DNA of 64,000 bases from assembly GCF_901000735.1 (NCBI RefSeq), contig NC_081543.1, positions 37,072,590 to 37,136,589 of the forward strand, written 5' to 3'. The notes under the pieces were generated by a model. The model was given only the letters and a program-made list of their open reading frames with translations, searched no databases and was not told where the DNA came from. A program made the position numbers and the translations under genes. The DNA comes from Corylus avellana (lineage: Eukaryota; Streptophyta; Magnoliopsida; Fagales; Betulaceae). Shown here piece after piece: positions 35,703-47,725 of the stretch (its first letter is position 1; each line of letters starts with the position of its first letter).

Positions 35703-38700
35703 TTATCTATACTCTTGAAAGTTGACATGGCCTGTTGCTTGTGCATGTTCCACAGCCTCCTAAATATTCACGGAAAATTATTCAGTGAGTATCATAAGAG
35801 GTCAGGAAATAAAGCTACGGTAGGTAAAAAGGAGAGAAAGGTTAAACAAGCATAATTTCTGTTAAAGAGAAATGACCTTCTGGCCAATTACTCCAATTTG
35901 GCATACCCCACAACGCAAGGTAAAGTTGGCAGTATCAGTGTAACTCCTTTTCCTGGAAACAGCAGGATGGAATTGACTTGTGATCATGCACTATTAAATC
36001 AAATATATGTATACATAAATCATAGTTGATGCAAGTATTTATAGAAAGTAGCATGAATATTTGGGGCCGACAATATAGGAAGTAACTCATGAGGGAATAA
36101 GAATTTGAACCAAGAAGGGAAATGCCACTCAAGAACATTGCCTTAAGATACAAAATAATAATAGAAAGAAACAAAATGCAATGCCTCAAGCATCATGATC
36201 ATTGAATGGCACAAGAAGAAATACTTTCCATAGGAACCAATAAGCCAAGTACACGTCCTTTCTTAGTCACGACTCACACATAGGTTAGACACACTGTCCT
36301 GACAGAACTTTGACTCCTGGATTTAAGGGCAACTTATTCATCAAACTTTAACATGTGCATAATCTCACATGAATGCAGATGAAGCAGGGAAAAAGGACAA
36401 AAAAAGGTTATAATGAAAGTTGAGAACCAAAATTCAGCATATTGTATTCTGAAGATGCAGTTCAAGATCCACAGAAGAAAAGAATCAAAAACCATCATTC
36501 TTTTGTCAGCTTAGATCCTAACGAACAACCAAGTGGGAAAACATTCTACGAAAAACCAACCTCTATTATAAACCAAAGCCTAGAAAAATGAATTTTTCTT
36601 TTTTTTTGGAATTAATGAGATTATGCATGCCTCTTGTCACAGTAAAATTCTCTACATTTATAGAACAGGTTGATTGATTGTAGAGCATCAATCTGACCAG
36701 TAAATTTTATACACAGCTCCTTGGACTTTTCTATTTTTTTTATCTTCCGAAAATGCTAATTTCCAGTCTCGGAAATTTGTGACACCTTTTCATGTGTTTA
36801 CAAGTTTACATCTTTTTATCTTCTGAAACTTCTTATACCCATTCTTGTTATATTCCATGAAGCCTCAGTCAGAACTCGAGTATTACCTTTGCTGCACCCT
36901 TACAAAATTAAGAGCAAGACCCTCAACTGGACCAATGGTCCTGTCCTTCTGTACTACAAAAACAGTCTGATCAAACTCCTCCGGGGCGTCCTCAGAAGGT
37001 GACATCTGTCAATTACAGTAAAAATGAATCACCCTATCACTGGAAATATAGATAAGAAACCACAATTATGAATGGGGTCTAGCAGAAAGAAGTTAAATAA
37101 TGGTGAAGGCATAAAAGGCAAACAAGTAGAAAAGAATTTAAATAGCGATGAGCACATAAAAGGCGACAAATAGAAGTACTAACTACAAAATTCCATGGTC
37201 ATCAGAGCTGATACCACCCTTTGTTTGCCTAATAAATTGCAATTTCAGTAAACATATCCGGCCATAAGTATCAAATCTGCTCAGCAGTCTCTTTTCTTAA
37301 GTTCTTCTCTTTTTCTTTCTCAAATCCAATAAGCATGCAAGCGAACAGATGGTTAAGATCATTTAGTTGGATTATACTTGGCCAGGTAAATCTCAAGTGG
37401 GGCTAAAGAGATGGCAGAAATATAGAACTCCAATATATGGGTAATGGCTCATTCATTCTTGATAATTACTCTAAACATACAACCAGCAAAAATAAAAAAT
37501 TGAAATAATCAGAACAACATACAGCTAAAGCATCGTAATGGAGCCCATCATAAATCAGCATAACCCTTTCAGAGTACCTCTTTTCCTGTCAAATAGCACC
37601 CACAAAAAGAGCAGCGAAATATTCAGTAATGGCAAGTTGACTGGACTTGGATGCACAGAGAACAGATTCTTAAAGCTAACCTGACCATACAAATCACATC
37701 GTGAGGTCTGGATATCATATGCTGCAATTTCACGCCCATAATAATCAGCTAATATTGAAAGCTCAATGGCACCTTCACAGATAATATAAAGTAACAAAGT
37801 TAGCAGAATAAAGCAAGAAATGATTTTAAAGCATCCTAGTCCTTGATTTTGACTAAATAGAAGAACTCAACAAACACAGGGAAAACTTCCATGCCACTCT
37901 TATCAATAGGGAGTTTGCCATACAAAATTTTCATGAGAAGCCAAGAGCCAAATATATTCTCAAAAAATTGTAACTCAAGAACTTCCAATATTGTATTAGA
38001 TCATCTAAGTTCTTGTATATGTCCAGTTTGGATATTCTAGTGGGCAATCAGAAGACAACCAAAATTCATACTAAAGTTCATTGCATCATAAGTTTTTCTT
38101 TAAGTTTTGTTTGGTTACCAGGAAGAAACTGAGTACGAAGAGACTGGATTCCTACAACAAAAATTCCACCCCTAGTAGTGGAACACATCAAATTTCCTTT
38201 TTCTTGCGTTGTTCTGGAAATTGAATGGCATTTTAGTGAAAAATTTGTGCACGTTTAATGAAAATATTCGGCGTATCTAGCGAGCAGTGAAGCTAAATCA
38301 ATTGAACCCTACATGCTGAATTAAAAGAGAACATAAAGAATGAGCAACTCAGACCAAACCTATGGAAATTACATCCAGCACATATTCACTCTATCTATAT
38401 TATATGGTTTTATACATCTGAAAATGAGCAGGCAACTTCACAACTTAACTACTAGCACTCTTTCTTTATTTCTTGTTCTCCTGTTTTTTAGGGGCAATAA
38501 TTCAAACTATACTAAATTATTTCAAAACAATAGAATGACTGCACAGAAATTCAATTCATCAAATATATCTTCATGTGAACCATTCAAAAGGAACTTGTTC
38601 AAGCATCATAGTGGATCTAAACAAGCCAAACTCAAGGCCTGTCATTACCGCCGTTTAAAAAGTCGGTTATTACTGTCTAAAGGTGAGAAAGCATGCTTGA

Positions 38701-40411
38701 ATTAACAAAGCATATTCCAAAAAACTGATATAAACAATCATCATAAAGAGTGTGCGGTGGCATCTGAGAATCTATATCCTCAAAGGTGTTTTCAAAAAGA
38801 TTCGAGAATCTATATCCTCTATACAGAATAAAGGAACTTGGAGTAAAGCAACCAGGATAAAAACTTTAGTTGTCTGTTACACTGAAAATGAATGATGATA
38901 TGCAGTTGATAAAGGTGTGTGACGAAAACCGTGAGTTGATTCCCAAATTTACATCAAATTAAACAAGTGATACACTGAATTCTTTTGGTGGGGGGGGGAA
39001 GAAAAGGAGCCACCAAGGGTGCTTTCAGAAAGATTTCAAGAATCTATATCCTCTATACAGAATGAAGGAACTTGGTATAAAGCAACCAGGATAAAAACTT
39101 TAGTTGTCTGTTACACTGAAAATGAATGATGATATTTTTAGATCATTAATTGCCCCAATTGCAATATAATGGCAAAAAGTGATCAACTAAGCCAGATTAT
39201 GAGCTTACAACAAATTCATTCATGTTATTCAATGTAAGGGATATGTTCAAGCCCAAATGGCGGAAAATCTACATGGTTTATCAAGTAGAACATGATATTG
39301 AACTCTTAAAGAATTAAAAGAAGAGATAGTACCAGGTAATTGACCGTTATACCAAACAACAACTTAAGCTGTGAAGATCTTCAACAAGGTAAGTATTAAC
39401 CCCCTTCAAAATTAGTTTATATATTTTAAAATGAGCGATAAAGAATCAATAACAACAAATATCAGAGGCAGGTTGCATTATTCTTTAGTTATAGCATAAG
39501 GATTTCTTTACTTTCTGACTTGGAACAAAGGTAGAATACTGCCCTAAGGCACCCTTGAGCGGTAGGGTCAACTTGCAATATGATTTATTTTACTAGTCAT
39601 CCTATGCCCCACCTAGCCCAAATGCAGGATTAACACAACAACTATCATCATGTGAAAATGGACATCACTTTGTTCATTGAAAAAGATAAACCTTCATACC
39701 CATATGCAGCCTCTACAAACTGGTACACGACAAAATCCAGCAACAGTTGCAGGGAGATTTTAATGTAAGATAGTCATTATCCAGACTCATGTCATTTCAA
39801 TTACATTTTAAGGACAATGATGCCTCCGCTGATTAAGAATGCAAAGTTCAACAAACCTCCCCACTTCTCTGAGTCAAGAATCCAAGCACAATACTCTTCA
39901 TTTGGCTTTCCAAGAAATGCTTCAGAATATTTTCCGGGATCACTTGCCACTGTTGCAGCTATAACCTTGAAAAATATTGATAAAAATGCAAGGATAAGAA
40001 AACAGCACAAAGCAAAGAATTGTGCCATTAATGCATGCTTATATATATGCAGCAGGAGAGGAAAAAAGTATTTACAATCTTAGAATCAAGTTATTCCAAA
40101 TGAACCCACAAGAAGAAAATCGAAAAGTCGGAAAAGTGACTTATACTATGACATTAGTACCAAAGATACATGCTATAGATTGTAACCTGTCTCAACTCGG
40201 GAGCTTTATGTTTGTCATGATCCATGACATACCTGCAAATCAAGAAACAAGAGAGAGACGAGAAAAAAAAAAAAAAAACCATAGCCAATGAACTCACTTC
40301 ATTGCAATTGATAATGGCAAATAGAGGTTATGTAATCTGAGCTTACCCAACAGCGTTAAAGAGGCAACTATTGTCCGAGGGAATCACCCTTCTCACCACA
40401 GTACCTTCCAT
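35703..40411 (-). CDS. OTU2: OTU-domain deubiquitinase with C-terminal zinc finger (208 aa)
   Basis: A cysteine protease that cleaves ubiquitin chains, of the OTU1/YOD1-like class. Eight coding exons fit phase exactly: 40347-40411, 40187-40232, 39857-39965, 37681-37772, 37523-37585, 36887-37005, 35877-35952 and 35703-35759 (627 nt, 208 aa, the usual length of plant OTU2). The product starts MEGTVVRRVIPSDNSCLFNA; DNSC carries the catalytic Cys near residue 16. GGAIELSILADYYGREIAAY and the LIYDGLHYDAL motif with the catalytic His follow. A C2H2-type finger (CGVCQIGVIGQKEAVEHAQ then ATGH) ends the protein. A noncoding leader exon likely lies near 41225-41330. The large intron at 37773-39856 contains a direct duplication. 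Arabidopsis At1g50670 is the apparent orthologue. Confidence 0.94.
38783..39136. repeat. Direct duplication of ~120 bp in an OTU intron
   Basis: The segment gagaatctatatcctctata...actgaaaatgaatgatgata occurs at about 38803-38903 and again, with a few substitutions, at about 39038-39135, preceded in both by similar gtgctttcagaaagattt-like bases. The spacing is about 235 bp. No element ends are evident. Confidence 0.75.
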
Positions 40412-41492
40412 GTTATGATCAATATACCCTGATAACAATCACAATCACATAGGATGTTTCAGAATACATGATTCGATCTACAATCAGAACACACAAGCCA
40501 GAATGAATACAAAAACACACAAAATAGAAACCAAAGAAAGCATCGGCAGTAAAAAATAAAGGAAACCCATTTGCTTAGAGGGAAGAGGAGCCAAGAAGAA
40601 TATACAGAAGTGAACCCATCGTACAATTAAAGCAATAATACAGAAAATTTCTTCAAAACCAATTCCTTATAGCAGCATGAGGGAGGCTCAAAGCTCAACC
40701 AGACTCAACTGGGCAGACAAAGTGTCACACCTACCAGATCCATATATAAATGAGGAACAAAAGAAATAAATAATAGAAAAGAAAATATTAAATTATTATG
40801 GGAAGCAAAAAACAGACATGATGAATAAAGAAAAAGGAAGAAAACAGATTTTTGAATCCACAAAAAGAAAAAGAAAAACTTACAATGCCCACCTAGGTAA
40901 AAGTTCTTTAAAAACAAATGCAAATACGAACAAATCCGGGCGCAAATTACCCAAAGGACTACCACCCCAGAAAAAAAAAAAAAAAAAAAAAAAAGCAGCT
41001 GAATTTGCAGCTTCCCAGAAGCATCATTTGCACACCAGAAATTCAAAAATTAAAAAGAAAATAAAATTTCTGGATCTAGTATAGCACCAATAATACCTTA
41101 TTATTATGCAAGAAATTAAAGAACTTGGGAAAATATTGAAAAGAATGAATTTTTTTGGGATATCTTACTTTTTTCTTTTTCGTTGGCAAGAAAAGAACCA
41201 GTTGAGAGGAGAAAGTGGGTTACCTGCAATAGGCAATGGCTGTGGCTGGTAGCTATGGATTCTCCTAAAGATGGGCGCCGAAGGTTTCCCCTGTTTCTGG
41301 ATGCGGTTGGTCCTTTCACTTTGGGAAATGATTAGCTGCACTTGAGCCTATGCTAGAACAGGCTTGGTGGTGTCCTGTGATGGGTTGCGGTACATGTAGT
41401 CTCAAATCCGTAGATGTCGAACGAGGATTGGGGAGTGAGAAGTCTGAGGAGTGTTACGTGGGGATGACGGTAGAAGCCACGTGTTTGGGACA

Positions 41493-42900
41493 ATAAAAAG
41501 CTGATGTGGCAGACACTCTTAATAATTTATTATTAAATTTTATTTTATTTTTTTCAATCAAAATTAAAACAATAAAAAACTAATTAAAAAAACAAAAACT
41601 ACAAGGGCTGGCTGGGGTGGCCGGCCACCCCAGTTGTAGCTAAGGGTAGGCCTGGGTATCGGTCAAAACGGTCCGGTTAAGGACCTTATCGGTTATTAAC
41701 CGATAATTTTCGGTTAAACGGTTTATTAACCGATACCGAACCAATAAGAATTTTAACCGATAATTTCGGTTAAAACGGTACACGGTTAAACGGTCCGGTT
41801 AAACCGGTTAACCGATTTAACCGAGAGTTTTATATTGAGTTATTTTGTTGGGCCAAAAACCAAAAATGAGTTTTTTTGACTTTTAAGAGCCCAAATACTT
41901 TTTGTTGGGCTAAAATAATTTATTAAAAATGAGTTGTTTTAGGGACCAAATACTTTTTGTTGGGACCCAAATATTTGTTTTTTGGGCTAAAAATTGAAGC
42001 TTTTTTATATTGATCTACTTCAACTTTTTTTTTTTTTTTTAATATTATAAAATACATTTTTCCAAAGCAAATGGACTAATTAACATAATGAATGCTAATT
42101 AGACTAGCAAAACTAGTTAATGAAAAATGTTTTTACCAAAGGCAAAGAAATCTCATCAAATGCCATCACTTAAAAAAAAAACATCAAACCTACCCAAACC
42201 CAAATTAAAATAAAATTCATTAATGAATAATAAACAAAGTATTAACTAATTAAAGTCACTTAGCAAAAGGAAAATAAGTCATGGGCAACACCATTACACA
42301 AATTCGAAAACCTGTGTCACTTGTGGGGATTTGGAAACCTCTCTAAAAGACTAAACGGCGCCGTTTTGGGACTAGGACTTAAAAAAAAAAAAAAAAAAAA
42401 TCCGGTTTCTTATCGGTTAACCGATAAGAAACCGCTTAACCGGACCGGACCGAATTTCGGTATACTTTTTTTAACCGATAAGGATATCGGCATATCGACT
42501 ACGGTTTATATCGGTTCAGTCGAAGCCGGTAGACGGCCGGTTAAACGGTAACGGTTAATTTGCCCACCCCTAACTAAGGGTGGCCGAAGCCACCCCTAGT
42601 CTTTTGGGGGTGGCCGAACGACCCCCAAGGGTCATGGGAGTGGCTTCGGCCACCCCCAACCGCTTATTGGTCGGCCACCCCCATGGCCCCTAGGGGTGGT
42701 TCGGCCACTTCCAAGGGCTAAATAAAAAAAAAAAAATTAAATTAAAAAAAAAATCTTTTTGGCCCTTGGGGGTGGCCAACCACCCCTTGCAGTGTTTGTC
42801 TATATTTTTTTAGTTTTTTATTGTTTTAATTTTGATTTAAAAATAAAAGAAAATTTTAATAATAAATTATTAAGAGTGGCCTGCCACATCAGCTTTTTAT
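41493..42900. mobile_element. Long-TIR (MULE-like) element with GGTGGCCG-rich interior
   Basis: Inverted termini of about 95 bp: left ataaaaagctgatgtggcag then acactcttaataatttattattaaa; the right end complement is the same with few changes. The interior is a set of palindromic GC-rich blocks such as gggtggccgaagccaccc and gtggccgaacgaccccc. It is interrupted by the hAT-like element at 41647-42572; without that insertion it is about 480 bp. I could not find a clean 9-bp TSD, so the class is tentative. A related end is visible near 46570-46620. Confidence 0.65.
41647..42572. mobile_element. Nested nonautonomous hAT-like element with CGGTTAA arrays
   Basis: The ends are taggcctgggtatcggt and, inward from the right, taggggtgggcaaattaacc. 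Flanking 8-mers gctaaggg (41639-41646) and actaaggg (42573-42580) match at 7 of 8. Both subterminal zones are built of cggttaa, ccgataa and ggtccggtt motifs in both orientations. The element lies inside the 41493-42900 element and is therefore younger. No transposase frame. Confidence 0.78.
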
Positions 42901-43794
42901 GGTGAAAATATGGAAAAATTATTGCATTCTAGCATTTCATACTGCAACCCACTCACACCGTACTTCCTGTCGGGCACGTGGCACAGACTCACTAGGCCAT
43001 TAATAAAACGAGCTTGAAACCCGTGCAATGCACGAGTTTGTTTCTAAAAATGACACGAAGGAAATAATAATAATAATTAGTGGATAACAAATGAAGGAAG
43101 AAAAAAAAAGTTTCAAGTAAGAAAAAAAAAAAAAAAAAAAAATCCCTTCTATAAAGCTTAACTTAAAGAAAAAGAAAAGCGGTATGAGAACATTTACAAC
43201 AACACAAATGCTCAAGTTGTATTTTTTTCTAATTAATAAAAGGAAAAATGCTCAAATTGTATTACATGTGAAAAATATAACAAACCTGTATTAAAAAGAG
43301 ATTGTGAAAACCTATTATACTAATTAACTTAGCGCTTGAATACAAATTGCTATATGTATCTGCAATTTCTACCAAATATAAAAAAAAAAAAATTATATAT
43401 TTTAAAAAATAATAAAAAAGGATCACATATTGAAACTAATAATCAAAATTAAAAGTGTGCAAAAAACTGTTATAATACAACACTAACAAAAAGATCATGA
43501 TTTGATTTTGTCCATACCTTCAAAGAGAGAAAACTTTATTCCAGAATCATGCGTAAACAAAAGACAAATTAAATATCATTCTGTACTTAGTTTGAAAGTT
43601 TGAGCATTTTTTTATTTTAACTTCTTACTTCTTACAAAAATACTAATAATTTCAAATAAATTTCATTTCCCTCTACAACACTTTTTCTTATGCCAAAAAT
43701 AAGTACCGTAGAAAAGCGACTGATTTGTGATTATGGGGAATGAATTGGAGAGACAATTTTTTTTTTTTTTTTTTTTCTAATTAATAGGAAGAGA
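42901..43794. other. AT-rich spacer
   Basis: Contains poly(A)/poly(T) runs (near 43117-43141 and 43758-43776). No gene or complete element recognised. Confidence 0.4.
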
Positions 43795-43803
43795 CAATTG
43801 TTA

Positions 43804-44173
43804 GGGTAAAGTCCATTTAACTCCTTCAAACTATCACTCTAATAACATCTACCATCAAACTATCAATTGCGACAATTTACCTCTCAAACTACCAAAACAA
43901 TGACAATGTACCCCCAATTAAAAAAAATGACAAAATTACCCCTACTAAAATAAAAATAAAAATATTAATTTTTTTTTTTAATTTTTTTTTTTAATTTTTA
44001 AGGGTATTTTTGTCTTATTGAAAATTATATAGGGGTAATTTCATCATTTTGCTACCATTGGGGGGTGCATTGTCATTGTTTTGGTAGTTTTGTGGGTAAA
44101 TTGTTGTAATTGATAGTTTATGGATAGATTATCATTGGGGTGGTAGTTTGAGGGGGTTAAGTGGACTTTACCC
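43804..44173. mobile_element. Mutator-like MITE with 9-bp TSD
   Basis: A 370-bp element with termini gggtaaagtccatttaactc and, inward from the right, gggtaaagtccacttaaccc. Arms continue complementary for ~115 bp (caaactatcactctaataa; caatttacctctcaaacta; accaaaacaatgacaatg). A perfect 9-bp TSD caattgtta lies at 43795-43803 and 44174-44182. The AT-rich centre is noncoding. Confidence 0.87.
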
Positions 44174-44202
44174 CAATTGTTATCAAACAGAATGAAAAGT
44201 AG

Positions 44203-45165
44203 ACCTTGAATTTAAAAAGTGTTGAACTTCAAAAAAGAATATATATATATATATCATCTGTGAAAATTGGCAATTTATTTTGGATTACATTTAACCACAT
44301 TATAAAAGGACATAATTTTGAACCCATTGAATTGAACAACAAAAAAGCCGTAATGAAATCTATTTAATTTGTTGTTTTTCAATGGACCATAATTTTGTCG
44401 AAACCCTTGGAGGAAAACAAAAGCAATTGAGAATAATGTCGAGATAATGAAGAGAGAAACAACATGTAAAAACTGGAGAAAAATCCCAAATGAGTATTCT
44501 AACAAAATGAGTATTCTAGCAAAATGTTGTAAAACGTTTTGGGATTGAGACTTGAGAGTCATTTTTTAATATGGGGTTTGCAGGGAAATTTTTGAACTAA
44601 CCATTAAAACGTGTTTTCAAATAGACTCATCAAAAATAATAACAGCAAATCGAACAATAACAGTGAATGACAGTGTTAACATAAACAATAACATTGAACA
44701 ATGGCAATTTGTGAACATAATAAGCACAATTTAAACTAAATTTTTAAAAGGAATAGAATAAACTTACTGGGTGTAGAATGAAGGATGTTTTAGAGGGTAT
44801 AATGAGATATCAGACATAAGAGAATTGTAAGTGTTTGTTGTTGAATGGGGTAGAAACTGTTTTTGTGGTTTTAATTTGTTTTGTTTTTTAAAATGTTGAT
44901 GGTGGTTGAGCGTACAGTCCTCGGGAATTTATTTATTTATTTACTTTTTCATTTGTAGAAACCAACCAATTAAAGTTAAACCAAACAAAAGTACCCAATT
45001 CAATGCCATTAACGCCCTTTTTCCCAATTCCCCTAATATCACCCATATTTATATGGCCTAAAATAAACGTATTTGAAAAAAGAATCTAAAATAAACATAT
45101 TTCAATGAAATTCAATAAACAGAAAAGCAAGGAAGAAGATGGAGATCTAATTGGTAGTCTCAAAA
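44203..45165. repeat. Large direct duplication, copy 1 (before the gap)
   Basis: Starts gaccttgaatttaaaaagtg and runs to about ggtagtctcaaaag. It is nearly identical to 45565-46458. Copy 1 contains a ~75-bp stretch (after ctttttcatttgta, about 44958-45032) absent from copy 2, and an extra gagtattcta unit near 44505. No protein-coding sequence recognised. Confidence 0.85.
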
Positions 45166-45464
45166 GGTAATCAAATTTTGAAAAGAGATAAAATAAACTT
45201 ACTCGATGTCGGTAGAGTGAAATTTCAGAGGGTTGTGAAACAATTGGAAAGAACAGCGGAATAGAGGAAGAGAGACAACAGTTTCATAGCTAAAACAAAC
45301 TGTACAAAGTTATATATTTTATACGCTTGATGGCAATTGAGTGAGAGAGAGAGAGCAGTTTGAAGCGATGTGAAAATGTGTTACGCGTGTTTTGATTTAC
45401 AAACTTAAACGCACAATTTCATTTAAAATAATCACTTGTCAGATTAATGGAATGTCACATGTCA

Positions 45465-45564
45465 NNNNNNNNNNNNNNNNNNNNNNNNNNNNNNNNNNNN
45501 NNNNNNNNNNNNNNNNNNNNNNNNNNNNNNNNNNNNNNNNNNNNNNNNNNNNNNNNNNNNNNNN
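45465..45564. other. Assembly gap (100 N)
   Basis: Exactly 100 N bases, the usual placeholder for a gap of unknown size. The ORF spanning it is meaningless. Confidence 0.98.
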
Positions 45565-45596
45565 AACCTTGAATTTAAAAAGTGTTGAACTTCAAA

Positions 45597-45641
<45 letters not shown>

Positions 45642-46458
45642 TCTGTGAAAATTGGCAATTTATTTTGGATTACATTTAACCACATTATAAAAGGACATAA
45701 TTTTGAACCCATTGAATTGAACAACAAAAAAGCCGTAATGAAATCTATTTAATTTGTTGTTTTTCAATGGACCATAATTTTGTCGAAACCCTTAAGAGGA
45801 AAACAAAAGCAATTGAGAATAATGTTGAGATAATGAAGAGAGAAACAACATGTAAAAACTGGAGAAAAATCCCAAATGAGTATTCTAGCAAAATGTTGTA
45901 AAACGTTTTGGGATTGAGACTTGAGTCATTTTTTAATATGGGGTTTGCAGGGAAATTTTTGAACTAACCATTAAAACGTGTTTTCAAATAGACTCATCAA
46001 AAATAATAACAGCAAATCGAACAATAACAGTGAATGACAGTGTTAACATAAACAATAACATTGAACAATGGCAATTTGTGAACATAATAAGCACAATTTA
46101 AACTAAATTTTTAAAAGGAATAGAATAAACTTACTGGGTGTAGAATGAAGGATGTTTTAGAGGGTATAATGAGATATCAGACATAAGAGAATTGTAAGTG
46201 TTTGTTGTTGAATGGGGTAGAAACTGTTTTTGTGGTTTTAATTTGTTTTGTTTTTTAAAATGTTGATGGTGGTTGAGCGTACAGTCCTCGGGAATTTATT
46301 TATTTATTTACTTTTTCATTTGTAATATCACCCATATTTATATGGCCTAAAATAAACGTATTTGAAAAAAGAATCTAAAATAAACATATTTCAATGAAAT
46401 TCAATAAACAGAAAAGCAAGGAAGAAGATGGAGATCTAATTGGTAGTCTCAAAAGATA
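45565..46458. repeat. Large direct duplication, copy 2 (after the gap)
   Basis: Copy of 44203-45165 beginning in accttgaatttaaaaagtgt, immediately after the Ns. It has a longer (AT)n run (about 45599-45639) and the deletion noted for copy 1. After about 46458 the sequence diverges from copy 1. Confidence 0.85.
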
Positions 46459-46619
46459 ATTAAAGTTTTTAAAGTTTTTTTTTTTTTATTAACTTTTTTT
46501 TTTAATTTATCTTTATTTGTATTTTAATTTATTTAAGAATAATAATAAAATGTTGTAAGTTGGCTTGCCACCTCAGCATTTGATGGGAAATTATGAGGAA
46601 GTGATTGCATTCTAGCATT

Positions 46620-47345
46620 TTCCATAAAACTAAACAACTGTCAATTAAATGTCAGTTTTATTTAAAATAAGGAAAATGTTAAGGTCACAACATAAATCCA
46701 ACTTATAACCAACTTCTCTCCTACGTGTCATTTAAAAAAAAAAAAAATTGATAGAGAGGATTTTGAGATTCTAAAAATTTGAGAAAAAAAACAATTTGTT
46801 TGGTTTAAAATTTAATTTTTTTTTACACGTAAGAGAGAAGTTGACCATGAGTTGGGTTTGTGTTGTGTCCGTATCAAACCTTAATAAATAATCACTTGTC
46901 AGATTAATGGAATGTCACATGTCATTATATTAGACTTTCTTGGCATAGTTTAATTTAAACTAAATAATTGTCAATTAAATGTAATGCCACGTGTCAAGTT
47001 ATTAGACTATATTAGATTATATTAAATTATATATATTAGATTAGATTAGATTAGATTATATATATATATATATATATATATTAGATTAAATTAGATTAAA
47101 TGGAACCGCCTCTCCTAGCAGAGTTTAATTTAAATTAAATAACTGCCAATTAAATATAATGCCACGTGTCAAGTTATTAGACTCTTCTGTTATATATATT
47201 ATGTAATATATATATTAGATTAGATTAGATTAGATTAAATAGAACTGCCTCTCCTGGCAGAGTTTCATTTAAATTAAATAACTGTCAATTAAATATAATG
47301 CCACGTGTTAAGTTATTAGACTGTCATGTTATATATATATTAGAA
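46620..47345. repeat. Degenerate tandem repeats with gattagatta and TA tracts
   Basis: Three units of roughly 120-160 bp share aactgtcaattaaat(a/g)taatgcca, then cgtgtcaagttattagact, then tatatata/gattagatta stretches (from about 46955, 47125 and 47262). The sequence cacttgtcagattaatggaa at 46892 also stands just before the gap at 45432. Confidence 0.7.
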
Positions 47346-47725
47346 AAATCAAGCACTAACCAATTCCTATCCCGAAATTACCCGCACACATCAACTACAA
47401 ATTATTTACAAATACAAGGGTATTTTTGGACAGCTTGAGATTGATAATAAACGCATTAACAGTTCGGACCCCCTCTGGTTTGTTGCATGCAGAGATAATT
47501 GATAATAAGAAACCAAAAAGATCTCTGCCTTAGAAACCTTGTTTGATAGGAATCCCTCACCGACTTGGAATACCTCACCGACTTAGAATGCCATATATAT
47601 ACATGGACCGCCAGAGTTTCCTCTGTCTCGTTGTTCTCTGCATTCCAAACAAAAGGCAAAAATTGTTTCAACTTTCTCAATTCTGCCAAAAATTGTCTCA
47701 ACTTTCTCAATTCTTTGGGAGCGAG

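Noticed and set aside
38340..38705. 121-codon plus-strand frame in the OTU intron
   Set aside because: Lies antisense within an intron, AT-rich, with no conserved motif.
40705..41046. Minus-strand 113-codon frame rich in Phe upstream of the OTU start
   Set aside because: Low-complexity poly(F/L) translation of A-rich intron sequence; OTU homology starts at 40411.
45392..45679. Open frame across the N gap
   Set aside because: A third of it is undefined sequence and the rest is microsatellite; no coding meaning.
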